Shown piece after piece: positions 34,938 to 47,574 of a stretch of DNA of 64,000 nucleotides. The position numbers and the translations under genes are program-made. The notes below the pieces were generated by a model. That model ran no database searches. It was not told the origin of the DNA and was given only the letters and a program-made list of their open reading frames with translations. Position 1 is the first letter of the stretch. Every line of letters begins with the position of its first letter. Source of the stretch: Paenibacillus sp. ACRRX (GTDB taxonomy: Bacteria > Bacillota > Bacilli > Paenibacillales > Paenibacillaceae). The stretch lies in contig NZ_JAKRNK010000007.1 of NCBI RefSeq assembly GCF_022346885.1, positions 186,001 to 250,000 of the forward strand. Direction: 5' to 3'.

Positions 34938-36668
34938 ATGCTTCGTCTGAATAGAACTTCGTTTGTCAGTCGACTGGCTGCGCCGCGCCGAAGCCTTCGT
35001 TTTAAGCTTGTTCTGTCGTTCCTTGCGGCCGCACTTGTGCCGTTAATATCGCTTGGCCTGTTATCATACGTGAAGTCGACGGAACTGCTTGACGAGCAGC
35101 TTGGCAAATACGGGCATAACGCAGTTACCCAGCTCCAATACCAATTGGATGCCGAATTAAGTCAATTGGAGATGACTGCGGGGTATGTGCACACGTTCTT
35201 ACTGGACCCAACACGGGTCGTGATCGGTCAACAAGTGCCGCATACTTATGCGGAACTGCAAGAACAGCGCAACTTGGAAGATTTTTTGAAAGCGCTTAAA
35301 ACGTTGAAATACCAAGGTATTTATATTGTGCTCCCCTCAGGCTATTACTTTGGCGAAAGCCTTATAAATACTAGTGAACTAGCGGATCAGAAATGGTGGC
35401 GTACGCTGCCGGAAAGCTATGCGGGCAAGTACTGGGCTGGCTTTTATACGTCAAGCCATTATATAAGCAGTACGGATCAGCATACGCGGCTGCTTGGTCT
35501 GGTAATTCCGATTCGCAACCAGCAAGGGCTGCTTCACAATAGTCGTATTCTCATTGAAATGAAAGCGGATAAGCTATTTGAACTGTTTCACCTGTTCGAA
35601 AAGGATACACAAGCCGCATTGACGATTCGGAGCCAAGCGGGACAGGTCATTTATCAATCCGAACACCAATATGAACCGAGTCCGACTGATGTTGTCTGGA
35701 CAAGAGGGCTTACAATGAACGATTGGCAAATAGAATCGAGGCTGCCTTACGATCAATTCTATCAATCGTCAAATGTGATTCGTTCTTTTACAATCATCGG
35801 CTTGGTGGTCGCAGGGTTGGTGGCTCTGCTTCTGGGTTACTTCTTTTCCTCACTCGTAACGGGCAGAATCAAGCGTCTCAAAGAGTCGATGCATCTGGCG
35901 GGCACCGGTCGGCTGCACACGCGGGTGCCTGAACAGGAGCAGGATGAACTTGGCGTACTGGCGCACAGCTTTAATCGTATGGTCGCCCAGATTCAGACGC
36001 TCGTGGAAGAGATCGGAAGGACGGAGCAGCAGAAGAAAGAAGCTGAGCTGCGAGCGTTTCACTACCAGATTAACCCGCATTTATTGTTTAATACGCTGAA
36101 TACGATTCAATGGAAGGCCCGCCTGCAAGGGAACGAGGAGATTCGCAGAATGCTCTTTCATTTGACAAAGCTGCTGGAGGGGAATCTGGATATTTCACAA
36201 GAGCTGGTCACGTTAGAGCAGGAGCTTACGATTATCGATCATTTTCTCCACATTCAACGAGCTCGCTACGAGCATGAGTTTGGTTACGAGGAGCGAGTGG
36301 ATAAGCAGCTGCTGCATTACATGCTGCCAAGAATGAGTTTGCAGCCGCTGTTTGAAAATATATTTTTCCATGGATTTGAGGACGGTCAGGGTCTGATTAC
36401 ACTTGTTTTGAAAGAAGAGGGGAAAGAATTAGTGCTGATCTTGCAGGATGATGGCAAGGGTATCGGCGAATCTACACTTTTGCGGTTAAAGGAGAGGGCT
36501 GGAGAGCAAGCGGATGGCAGAGGGCTTGGGGTTGCTAATGTGGATCAAAGGTTTAAGCTGCATTTTGGTCCTGCTTATGGCTTAACGATTGAATCTGTTG
36601 CAGGTTCAGGAACAACCATTATCATTAGGTGGCCAAAGAGAGTGGGGGATAAGCATGACAGTGAATGA
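34938..36668 (+). CDS. YesM-like sensor histidine kinase
   Basis: The 576-residue kinase has helix one (about 24-48), an extracellular cache-type domain, helix two (about 280-305) and a HAMP linker. A LytS/YesM-type His_kinase domain follows, with FHYQINPHLLFNTLNTIQ (His375), then a HATPase (DDGKGI, GRGLGVANV). It pairs with the AraC-type regulator that overlaps it by 14 bases. Such pairs sense extracellular oligosaccharides and induce adjacent ABC importers. Confidence 0.88.
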   Translation: MLRLNRTSFVSRLAAPRRSLRFKLVLSFLAAALVPLISLGLLSYVKSTELLDEQLGKYGHNAVTQLQYQLDAELSQLEMTAGYVHTFLLDPTRVVIGQQVPHTYAELQEQRNLEDFLKALKTLKYQGIYIVLPSGYYFGESLINTSELADQKWWRTLPESYAGKYWAGFYTSSHYISSTDQHTRLLGLVIPIRNQQGLLHNSRILIEMKADKLFELFHLFEKDTQAALTIRSQAGQVIYQSEHQYEPSPTDVVWTRGLTMNDWQIESRLPYDQFYQSSNVIRSFTIIGLVVAGLVALLLGYFFSSLVTGRIKRLKESMHLAGTGRLHTRVPEQEQDELGVLAHSFNRMVAQIQTLVEEIGRTEQQKKEAELRAFHYQINPHLLFNTLNTIQWKARLQGNEEIRRMLFHLTKLLEGNLDISQELVTLEQELTIIDHFLHIQRARYEHEFGYEERVDKQLLHYMLPRMSLQPLFENIFFHGFEDGQGLITLVLKEEGKELVLILQDDGKGIGESTLLRLKERAGEQADGRGLGVANVDQRFKLHFGPAYGLTIESVAGSGTTIIIRWPKRVGDKHDSE

Positions 36669-37893
36669 TCCGATTAGGGTTCTGTTAGTTGACGATGAAA
36701 GCATTGTACGCCGGGGCTTGAAGGCTACGATAGATTGGGCACGTTACAATATGCAGGTCGTGGCTGACGCACCAAACGGACAGAAGGGTTGGGAAGCTTT
36801 TCTGGAATTCAAGCCAGAAGTCATTATTACGGATATTGTAATGCCTGAGATGGATGGGATTGAGCTGGCCAGAAGAGTGAAGCGGCAATGTCCAAATGCT
36901 AAAGTGCTGCTGCTTAGCTGTCATCGCGACTTCGAATATGCGCAGCAAGGAATTGCAATCGGGGCGTCAGGGTACTTGCTAAAGACCTCATTTGAGGACG
37001 AGGAACTTGATTTCTTTTTGAGCAAATTCAAAGACGAATTGTCTGCGGCGATGAAAGCCGTGGAGGTCATGCCGCACGATGACCGTGATCGCTGGGATGC
37101 CTCATTCTACGCTTGGCTGTGCGGTTTCCGCAACGAGTTCCGAAGCGAGCTGTTGTCCCGATGGAATGAGCATTGGTCATGGATGAATGAACCCCATGAA
37201 GTCTATTTAGCCAAGCTGTTTCCCTCTGGCGGCAGTGCCGAACTGGGACGGGATCAGGCCAGCAGTAACCCTGCTAGCCAGGCTCATCTGCTGTGGGAGG
37301 AAGTAGCGGGTCAATTCAAGCAGGAATACAAACAGGACGGATTTCTGGAAATGGTGCCGTGCGGAGCTGACCGCTGCTTTTATATGGTCAGCCAAAAAGA
37401 AGGGCAGAAGCTGGAACATGTATTAAAGGAATGGAAGCACCGCAACGCAGACTTCTATTGGAGTCGGAGCGCCCCGATACAGGGGATGGAAGCGTGGCTT
37501 CAAACTGTGACGATGCTGCACCAGGAGGCGGAGTTGGAGAAGCGGTTTGAGCTGCGTACGTATTCCTGGCCGGAGACAATCACATTGGCGGTTCGCCTGA
37601 CGGCTGACAATCTCCGTGAACCATGGAGTGTGAGCGATCTCGCACACCGTGTGGGCTTGAGCAGAAGTCATTTCAGTACCTTATTTAAGAAAGTGACAGG
37701 GGAGAATTATGTATCATTTTTATATCGTATGCGCTTAAAAACGGCAAAGAATCTGCTTTCAAACACACCTATGACGTTGCAGGAGGTGGCTGAGCAGATC
37801 GGTATGGTAGACGGCAAATACTTAAGCAAATGGTTCAAGCGCTGCTGTGGCATGACGCCTACACAATTTAGAAACGGACAAAAAGCAGAATAA
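36655..37893 (+). CDS. YesN-like response regulator with AraC DNA-binding domain
   Basis: The 412-residue protein has a receiver domain (IRVLLVDDESIVRRGL, phospho-acceptor Asp in VIITDIVMPEMDG) and a C-terminal AraC double helix-turn-helix (WSVSDLAHRVGLSRSHFSTL, VAEQIGMVDGKYLSKWFKR). ATG 36655 follows GTGGGGG and lies inside the kinase gene. It should activate the downstream sugar-import genes when phosphorylated by the kinase. Confidence 0.88.
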   Translation: MTVNDPIRVLLVDDESIVRRGLKATIDWARYNMQVVADAPNGQKGWEAFLEFKPEVIITDIVMPEMDGIELARRVKRQCPNAKVLLLSCHRDFEYAQQGIAIGASGYLLKTSFEDEELDFFLSKFKDELSAAMKAVEVMPHDDRDRWDASFYAWLCGFRNEFRSELLSRWNEHWSWMNEPHEVYLAKLFPSGGSAELGRDQASSNPASQAHLLWEEVAGQFKQEYKQDGFLEMVPCGADRCFYMVSQKEGQKLEHVLKEWKHRNADFYWSRSAPIQGMEAWLQTVTMLHQEAELEKRFELRTYSWPETITLAVRLTADNLREPWSVSDLAHRVGLSRSHFSTLFKKVTGENYVSFLYRMRLKTAKNLLSNTPMTLQEVAEQIGMVDGKYLSKWFKRCCGMTPTQFRNGQKAE

Positions 37894-37978
37894 TACCTAT
37901 CAATTTAGAAGTGGCTGCATCTCCAAACTAAAGGATGGGCGGACAAAATAGCCCCAAAAAAGAAACAAATGACTGTTT

Positions 37979-37992
37979 TGAAAACGCTTTAT
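37979..37992 (+). promoter_or_regulatory. cre-like CcpA site before the sugar-binding protein gene
   Basis: TGAAAACGCTTTAT matches the cre consensus closely and is 54 bases upstream of the gene. Confidence 0.5.
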
Positions 37993-38045
37993 TTCTCTTA
38001 AATTGAGGGTACGTCAACAAAAAAATCAATTAGGGGGACGTACGG

Positions 38046-39323
38046 ATGAGCGCAAAGTTAAAATGGATAACCGTTCTAATGGTAATGTGCACAGCGATCC
38101 TGAGCGGATGCGGCGGCGGGCAGGACAGCGTGGGCTCAACAGATCAGCAAGGCGGCAAGTCAGAAAAGACGGTGCTCCGTTTTGCGACTTGGGACACAGG
38201 CGAGAGCCTCAAGGTGATGGAGAACATCGCAAAAGCGTTTGAAAAAGCGAATCCGAACGTAAGGGTACAGATTGAGCCTTATGCAGACGGATTTGATCAG
38301 AAGCTGGCAGCTTCCTTTGGAGCAAGCAACCCACCGGATGTGATGCTGATGTGGGATTTTCCAACCTATTATACCAATTTAGAGCCGCTGGACGAATATA
38401 TTGCTAAGGATGCCAGCTTAAAGCTCGATGACATCTACGAGAGTTTGTTTAATTATGTAAAAGTTGACGGGAAGAGCTATGGCATCCCGGCTGGCTTCTC
38501 CTCCCGCGCTGTCTACTATAACAAGAAACTCTTTGATGCAGCAGGCGTCCCGCATCCAAAAGACGGCTGGTCATGGGATGACTTCAAGGCTGCTGCTGCC
38601 AAACTGACGGATAAGTCCAAAAAGCAGTATGGTTTTGGTGTTCGTGCCGAGAATGATCCATACGATATGCAAGGTTTTGTTTGGAGTAATGGGAGCAGCT
38701 TTATTAGTGATGATGGTAAGGCGATTGAGGGTTATATGAACAGTCCGGAGACTGCACAAGCCCTGCAGATGTTCGGGGACATGGTCAAGGACGGTTCAGC
38801 GGTACTCGTAGGCGGCAAAAACCAACTGAACGGCAACGATATCTTTAAAGCAGGCAAGTTGGCGATGTGGGAGAGCGGTGTCTGGCCGCTAGAAAGCTTT
38901 AAAGAAGCGAAAGTGGATTTTGGCACAGTTGAGATGCCTGCATTCAGCGGTAAGCCGGTGAAGGGTGTCATTGCGATGAGCGCGATCTCGGTAGCAAAGC
39001 AGTCCAAGCAGAAGGAGCTTGCTTGGGAGTTCGTGAAGTTCTTTATTTCGGAAGAGGCAGTCAAAATGAAGAGCGATGCTGATCTACCGATCCGCAAGAG
39101 CATCGTGCAGGAGAAGAAGTTCGATCAGGATCCGCTGTATAAGCCGTTCTATACCATGCTGGAGCGTTCCGATAAGACACCTTCATTTTTGTTGAGCAAG
39201 AACTGGAAATTGGTGAATCGTCACCTGTCAACGGCCGTTGATTCTGTTATGTTGGGTCAAGAAGCACAGAAAGTATTGGATGCGGCTGTGAAGGATGCAA
39301 GCAAGTATATGGGAGAGAAGTAA
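38046..39323 (+). CDS. ABC sugar importer, solute-binding lipoprotein
   Basis: The 425-residue precursor has a lipobox (ILSGCGGG, Cys about residue 22) and the family 1 extracellular solute-binding fold (TVLRFATWDTGESLKVMENI, PPDVMLMWDF, IPAGFSSRAVYYNKKLFDAA). It would capture an oligosaccharide for the two permeases that follow. A strong terminator separates it from them, which would make it the most abundant product. ATG 38046 follows AGGGGGACG. Confidence 0.88.
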   Translation: MSAKLKWITVLMVMCTAILSGCGGGQDSVGSTDQQGGKSEKTVLRFATWDTGESLKVMENIAKAFEKANPNVRVQIEPYADGFDQKLAASFGASNPPDVMLMWDFPTYYTNLEPLDEYIAKDASLKLDDIYESLFNYVKVDGKSYGIPAGFSSRAVYYNKKLFDAAGVPHPKDGWSWDDFKAAAAKLTDKSKKQYGFGVRAENDPYDMQGFVWSNGSSFISDDGKAIEGYMNSPETAQALQMFGDMVKDGSAVLVGGKNQLNGNDIFKAGKLAMWESGVWPLESFKEAKVDFGTVEMPAFSGKPVKGVIAMSAISVAKQSKQKELAWEFVKFFISEEAVKMKSDADLPIRKSIVQEKKFDQDPLYKPFYTMLERSDKTPSFLLSKNWKLVNRHLSTAVDSVMLGQEAQKVLDAAVKDASKYMGEK

Positions 39324-39340
39324 GTAGTCCACTCTTCGAA

Positions 39341-39393
39341 AAGGTGCTGTACCATGAGTCATCTCAGATGACAGTGGGACAGCACCTTTTTTT
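39341..39393 (+). terminator. Terminator inside the sugar ABC locus
   Basis: AAGGTGCTGT pairs with ACAGCACCTT with an inner TCATCT/AGATGA hairpin, followed by seven T. Confidence 0.8.
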
Positions 39394-39616
39394 GATGTGA
39401 AAATACTTAAAGCAGAGACGGAAGGACAATTGTTAGTTTACCGACAAATCTGCATTGCAACACAGGCTTTTGCTTGAGCAGCTAGCTGCTCTTGGACAAC
39501 GGTTATATCGCACCTAACAATATGGTGATATCAAGCGGACAATTCGGCACCTAGGCTAAAAATATAGGCGGAAACAGGCTAACAAAGTGCCCCCTCCAGC
39601 CAGACAGACGTGTGTG

Positions 39617-39630
39617 TAAAAACGCTTACA
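39617..39630 (+). promoter_or_regulatory. cre-like CcpA site before the permease genes
   Basis: TAAAAACGCTTACA matches the cre core and half-sites, 67 bases before the permease start. Confidence 0.45.
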
Positions 39631-39696
39631 ATCGAAATACAATAATACACAACGGGGGACGCCCCACATCGAATAGGATGGAAAGGAACGAAGTCT

Positions 39697-40620
39697 ATGG
39701 AGAGCAAAGTAAAGAGACCGACAAGCCTACGTTTACAAAAGACGATTCCTTATTTGTTCATTATGCCGTGGATTATCGGGTTTATCGCTTTTACACTCGG
39801 ACCACTTATTTTCTCACTGATCATCAGCTTTTATGACTGGCCAATTGTAGGAGACAAGACATTTGTCGGCCTTGCCAACTTTAAAGAGATGTTTACAGAT
39901 GATCCCTTGTTCTATACCTCTTTGGAAGTAACCGTGAAGTTTGCCATATTGTTTGTGCCGCTTAATATTATTATTGCACTGCTGCTGGCTATGCTGTTGA
40001 ACAAAAATGTCAAAGGAAGCGGGCTGTTTCGAACGGCGTTTTATTTACCTTCCGTTATTTCAGGTGTCGCTCTGGCGATGATCTGGGCTTGGGTGTACGA
40101 CGGAGAATACGGCATCTTGAACTACTTCCTGTCGCTGATAGGTATTGAAGGCCCCAATTGGCTGAACGATCCGACATGGGCACCGATTGCAATGGTCATC
40201 GCAAGCTTGTGGGGACAAGGAACGATGATGCTTATTTTTCTGGCAGGTCTCAAAAATATTCCAAAAGATCTCTATGAAGCCTCTGCCATTGATGGGGCAG
40301 GGAAAGTGGCACAGTTTTTTAAGATTACAATTCCCATGTTGTCGCCGACAATTCTGTTTAACTTGATTACAACGATTATATCGGCCTTCCAGCAGCTAAC
40401 GCTGGCGTTGGTGTTGACGGGCGGCGGGCCACTTAACTCCACCTATTTTTACGCCATGTATATGTATGAGAACGCTTTTAAATTTTCGAAAATGGGATAC
40501 GCTTCTGCCAACGCTTGGTTTATGTTCATTGTAGTTCTACTGTTGACCATGCTGGTGTTTAAGTCATCTTCTGCGTGGGTGTACTATGAAGGAGAAATGA
40601 AAGCGGGACAGAAAGGATAA
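39697..40620 (+). CDS. ABC sugar importer permease (MalF/UgpA-like)
   Basis: The 307-residue membrane protein has six helices and the ATPase-docking EAA motif EASAIDGAGKVAQFFKITIP (about residue 193). It opens with IPYLFIMPWIIGFIAFTLGP, the typical N-terminal helix of carbohydrate permease 1. With the next gene it forms the channel. No ABC ATPase gene lies in this locus, so it likely uses a shared MsmX-type ATPase encoded elsewhere. Confidence 0.9.
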   Translation: MESKVKRPTSLRLQKTIPYLFIMPWIIGFIAFTLGPLIFSLIISFYDWPIVGDKTFVGLANFKEMFTDDPLFYTSLEVTVKFAILFVPLNIIIALLLAMLLNKNVKGSGLFRTAFYLPSVISGVALAMIWAWVYDGEYGILNYFLSLIGIEGPNWLNDPTWAPIAMVIASLWGQGTMMLIFLAGLKNIPKDLYEASAIDGAGKVAQFFKITIPMLSPTILFNLITTIISAFQQLTLALVLTGGGPLNSTYFYAMYMYENAFKFSKMGYASANAWFMFIVVLLLTMLVFKSSSAWVYYEGEMKAGQKG

Positions 40621-40782
40621 GCTGATGCAGCTATGAGTGTAGTACTCAATTAAGTTATATAAGCTTCTTACGCCTACCAATCCCTTCCAACAAAGTTTGA
40701 ATCGAAGTCGCAAGACTTGCATCTAGCTTCGACTTCTCAAGGGTCAGAGCTTGGTTGCGCACTTAATAGATGGGGTGATCTT

Positions 40783-41595
40783 ATGAAAAAAGTGCTCGTA
40801 TACGCGGTGCTCGTTCTCTTTTCTTTAATGTTCCTTGCACCGTTCTATTGGATGATTACGACGGCGATCAAGTCACCAGAAGAGCTGTACGTCTTTCCGC
40901 CGAAGTGGCTGCCATCGGTTTTTAATTTCGATAATTTTGCCAAAGCGTGGACGATTCAACCATTTAATACGTTCTTGGCCAATTCATTAATTGTAACCCT
41001 TCTATCGCTTATCGGGCAGTTAGCTTCGTCGGCGCTGGTAGCCTATGGCTTTGCCCGCTTTCGATTTAAAGGGCGGGATACGTTATTTGTAATCTTGCTT
41101 GCGTCGATGATGATTCCGTGGGAAGTGACGATGATCCCGCTGTATATGGAATTTAACGCATTAGGCTGGATCAATACGCTGAAGCCATTAATTGTACCCG
41201 CATTTTTTGGAGCACCATTCTTTATTTTCCTGCTGCGTCAATTTATTATGACGATTCCGATTGAATTGGAAGAGGCTGCGCGTATTGACGGTGCAAATCC
41301 GCTGCAATCTTTTGTGCGTCTTATCATCCCGCTTATGGGTCCTGCGCTGATTTTGGTCGGGGTGTTCCACTTCCTGAGCAGTTGGAACGATTACTTGGGG
41401 CCGCTTATTTTCTTAAACGATCAAAGCATGTATACCCTTACGCTTGGTCTGTCGCAGTTCCGGGGCATGTACGGTGTAGAAATGGAGTCCATAATGGCCG
41501 TCACGTTCCTGATTTGCTTGCCGCCGCTGATTCTGTTCTTTATTGCCCAGCGCTATATTGTCGGGGGGATCGCGACCACAGGTATTAAGAGCTAG
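40783..41595 (+). CDS. ABC sugar importer permease (MalG/UgpE-like)
   Basis: The 270-residue protein has six helices with the EAA motif EEAARIDGANPLQSFVRLII (about residue 165) and YWMITTAIKSPEELY near the start, as in carbohydrate permease 2. ATG 40783 follows GGGGTG; the longer frame from 40717 has no such site and is unlike the family. It pairs with the upstream permease, 162 bases away. Confidence 0.9.
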   Translation: MKKVLVYAVLVLFSLMFLAPFYWMITTAIKSPEELYVFPPKWLPSVFNFDNFAKAWTIQPFNTFLANSLIVTLLSLIGQLASSALVAYGFARFRFKGRDTLFVILLASMMIPWEVTMIPLYMEFNALGWINTLKPLIVPAFFGAPFFIFLLRQFIMTIPIELEEAARIDGANPLQSFVRLIIPLMGPALILVGVFHFLSSWNDYLGPLIFLNDQSMYTLTLGLSQFRGMYGVEMESIMAVTFLICLPPLILFFIAQRYIVGGIATTGIKS

Positions 41596-41757
41596 GCACG
41601 GAGGTGTAAAGGTTTACGCGGCAACGACTTAGAAATCAGGATGAACATGCACAGCATGGAGCAAAGTCGAAATGGAGCAGCTAGTCCTGACTGCTGGATA
41701 ACGTCATATGATAGAAATGGAACAGCTTCTTTCAGTACTGTGAAAGAAAAATGATAA

Positions 41758-45144
<3,387 letters not shown>

Positions 45145-45162
45145 AAGAGGTGACCCGACGGA

Positions 45163-46074
45163 ATGACACGTGCTTGGATTGCGAATCTATGTTTGCTGTT
45201 GGTTGCCTTTGTTTGGGGCTCCACTTTTATTATTGTGCAAAAGGCGGTACAGACGCTGCCGCCGCTGGCATTTAACGCTGTTCGTTTTTTGGGCGCAACG
45301 CTTTTATTTGTCATCATCATGATGATGATGTACCGCCGTCGGAAATACAATTGGTCGCGCAAGCTGCTGCTTCATGGCAGCTTGCTGGGCTGTTGGCTGT
45401 TCGGGGCCTATGCCTTGCAGACGATTGGACTTCTGCATACAACTACGACAAACACGGGCTTTATTACTGGTATTTCAGTTGTGCTTGTTCCGTTTGCGAT
45501 GCTGCTGTTCATGCGGCAGCATCTTTCTTGGTCCACATGGGCTGCGGCAGTTATCGCCTTTATAGGATTGTATCTGCTTACGTTTAATGGCGGGGTGTTA
45601 ACCTTTAACAAAGGGGATTTGCTCGTGTTTTTCTGTGCGATCTGTTTTGCACTGCAGATTGCACTGACGGGTAAATATGCTCCCGTATATGATACGCTGC
45701 CGCTTGTTATCGTACAATTGGGCACAGTGGGTGTGCTGTCTGCCGTCTTTTCGTTATTAACAGAGTCGCTTGGTTCACCTGCTGAACTGTGGACTTCGCT
45801 TACCAATTCAGATGTGCTGGTTGCGCTTGCTGTATCCATTGGCCTCTCCACTGCGTTTGCTTTCTGGGCTCAGACATGGAGTCAGCGGTATACGTCGGCG
45901 ACAAGAGTGGCGATCATTTATGCCACAGAACCCGTGTTTGCGGCCATTACAGGCGTCACATTTGCAAATGAGACACTGGGGATTTGGGCAATTGTTGGCT
46001 GTGCGCTTATTTTCGGAGGCATGATATTGGTAGAGATTCGCTGGAAGACAAAAAAATCTACGCTTTCAGCTTAG
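45163..46074 (+). CDS. EamA-family (DMT) transporter
   Basis: The 303-residue protein has ten membrane helices in two repeats (VAFVWGSTFIIVQKAVQTLP, FAFWAQTWSQRYTSATRVAI), the drug/metabolite transporter fold. The start follows GAGGTGA 18 bases after lacZ, so it may be part of the same transcript. Substrate not predictable; metabolites or amino acids are usual. Confidence 0.87.
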   Translation: MTRAWIANLCLLLVAFVWGSTFIIVQKAVQTLPPLAFNAVRFLGATLLFVIIMMMMYRRRKYNWSRKLLLHGSLLGCWLFGAYALQTIGLLHTTTTNTGFITGISVVLVPFAMLLFMRQHLSWSTWAAAVIAFIGLYLLTFNGGVLTFNKGDLLVFFCAICFALQIALTGKYAPVYDTLPLVIVQLGTVGVLSAVFSLLTESLGSPAELWTSLTNSDVLVALAVSIGLSTAFAFWAQTWSQRYTSATRVAIIYATEPVFAAITGVTFANETLGIWAIVGCALIFGGMILVEIRWKTKKSTLSA

Positions 46075-46125
46075 CTGTTCACTTCCATGCTATCCAACAG
46101 GGGCGGATAAGAAGGACATACAATA

Positions 46126-46174
46126 AAAAGGCTGCACCGAAGTAGATCGATCTACTTCGGTACAGCCTTTTTTG
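46126..46174. terminator. Bidirectional terminator
   Basis: AAAAAGGCTG, then ACCGAAGTAGATC, pair with the complementary right arm and end in TTTTTT. It serves the transporter gene and the convergent DUF1328 gene. Confidence 0.85.
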
Positions 46175-46199
46175 TTCAGTCGTAACAATCCGTGTCAAG

Positions 46200-46364
46200 T
46201 CAGGATGTCCTTCTGCCAGTAAGCAACGATATCACAAACAGAATCAGGAAAATAAAGAATAGTACTTTTGCGATCGAGGCTGCCGCCTCCACAATACCGA
46301 AAAATCCGAATATACCTGCCACGATTGCGATGATAAAAAATAACAGAGCCCATCTTAACATCAT
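46200..46364 (-). CDS. DUF1328 small membrane protein
   Basis: The 54-residue protein ([20 protein letters not shown] to LLTGRRTS) has two membrane helices and the [19 protein letters not shown] pattern of DUF1328, a family of small envelope proteins common in stress regulons. ATG 46364 follows AAAGGAGTG by 3-4 bases, with a second ATG directly after. A GTTTCA-N14-CGGTTA sequence some 65-90 bases upstream is similar to SigB promoters. Confidence 0.8.
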   Translation of the reverse strand: MMLRWALLFFIIAIVAGIFGFFGIVEAAASIAKVLFFIFLILFVISLLTGRRTS

Positions 46365-46714
46365 ATTCACTCCTTTTTCCTCGTTAGAAAATGTCTGTTG
46401 AGTTGCTTTGGTTTGTTGCAGATTGTATAACCGAATCAAAATCGGTTTGAAACATTCCTTTTTTATTTCAAATTTATGATTCAATAGTCTTGCTCAGGGG
46501 TATACATTGTTAGCTCTATTCCCTGTACAAACGCGACAAACGCGGATTTGTAGTCTTATGCGCTGTGAGGGGTGAGTACTGTATGGCTAATGTAGTAACA
46601 TTTCGATCTATGTGCAGCAAATATGTACATATTCATATACAATAAGAGTAAAGATCCACTATGATAGACTTCTTAGCAGACATACATATTATTTGTGGGA
46701 AGAGAGGGTGCACA

Positions 46715-47389
46715 ATGATACTGGAAATCAGTGCTTTAATCGCATCGTTGGCTTTTGTAGTCCTTGTTATATTTCTAATTCAGACGCTGGTAACAGCCAA
46801 GCGTTCATTAGACCGTGCATCGGCAACTTTGGAGGAAGTACAGCGCACGGTTGAGGCATTAAGTGGAGACTTGCAGGCGGTTGCCCGCAATGCAAATGAG
46901 ATGACTGCCGGCATCCAGCAGCAGGTGAAGAAGATAGAGCCGCTCGTTGACTCCATTGAAAATATCGGTGAAGCGCTGAATGAAGTAACTGCCGTAGCTC
47001 GGCAAGTATCTGTTGGTGTAGTAAACGGTGTGCGCAAGGCAGCAACACGTTTTGACACAGATAAGCTGAAGCGTAAATCACGCGTTCAGACACCGGCAGC
47101 GGCGGACGCTGCGTCAGATGCGGTGAGGGATGGTGACGGGGGACCCGCAGCGGCTGTCGATTTCGCGCTAGCTTCCGCAGCAGTGCAAGCTACTGCAGCA
47201 GAATCGGTACACGCTGCTCCGGAGATAGAAGCACAGATGATGATGCCAATGGCGATCGCTGAGGCTGCCGCGGCGAAGTCTGCTGCCAAGGCGGCTCCTG
47301 CGCGCGCAGCGGCTTCTTCAGAAGCCTGGAAGTCGTGGGTAGATATCGGAGTGCAGGCGTGGCAATTGTTCCGCAACAGCTCGAAATAG
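46715..47389 (+). CDS. DUF948-type membrane-anchored protein
   Basis: The 224-residue protein has one N-terminal helix (EISALIASLAFVVLVIFLIQ), then a long amphipathic helix (TLEEVQRTVEALSGDLQAVA to GEALNEVTAVARQ) as in DUF948 general-stress proteins. The last 90 residues are Ala-rich low-complexity sequence. ATG 46715 follows GAGAGGGTG. Its place next to the sigB module fits a stress role. Confidence 0.75.
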   Translation: MILEISALIASLAFVVLVIFLIQTLVTAKRSLDRASATLEEVQRTVEALSGDLQAVARNANEMTAGIQQQVKKIEPLVDSIENIGEALNEVTAVARQVSVGVVNGVRKAATRFDTDKLKRKSRVQTPAAADAASDAVRDGDGGPAAAVDFALASAAVQATAAESVHAAPEIEAQMMMPMAIAEAAAAKSAAKAAPARAAASSEAWKSWVDIGVQAWQLFRNSSK

Positions 47390-47390
47390 A

Positions 47391-47426
47391 AATAGCCGGT
47401 TATCATTAGATAGCCGGCTATGTTTT
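47391..47426 (+). terminator. Terminator after the DUF948 gene
   Basis: ATAGCCGG pairs with CCGGCTAT and is followed by GTTTTT. Confidence 0.75.
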
Positions 47427-47574
47427 TATTAGGGATATAGTGTACGAATTAGGTTAAGGCACGCACAGATGCAGCTCATGTTGTTATTTAGTGGAATTTT
47501 TCAAATGGCATGCCCTCACCTGACTAATTTAGGTATAGTTGAGATGACGCTGCAAAGATAGGGGAGAAACGCAA

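Larger units (their letters stand above)
39324..39696. other. 373-bp gap between binding protein and permeases
   Basis: It has a terminator right after the binding-protein gene and a cre-like site at 39617 before the first permease, so the permeases probably have their own promoter. No coding frame was found. Confidence 0.5.

Noticed and set aside
46200-46484. 94-codon version of the DUF1328 gene
   Set aside because: The extra N-terminal 40 residues lack a ribosome-binding site and do not belong to the family; the ATG at 46364 does.
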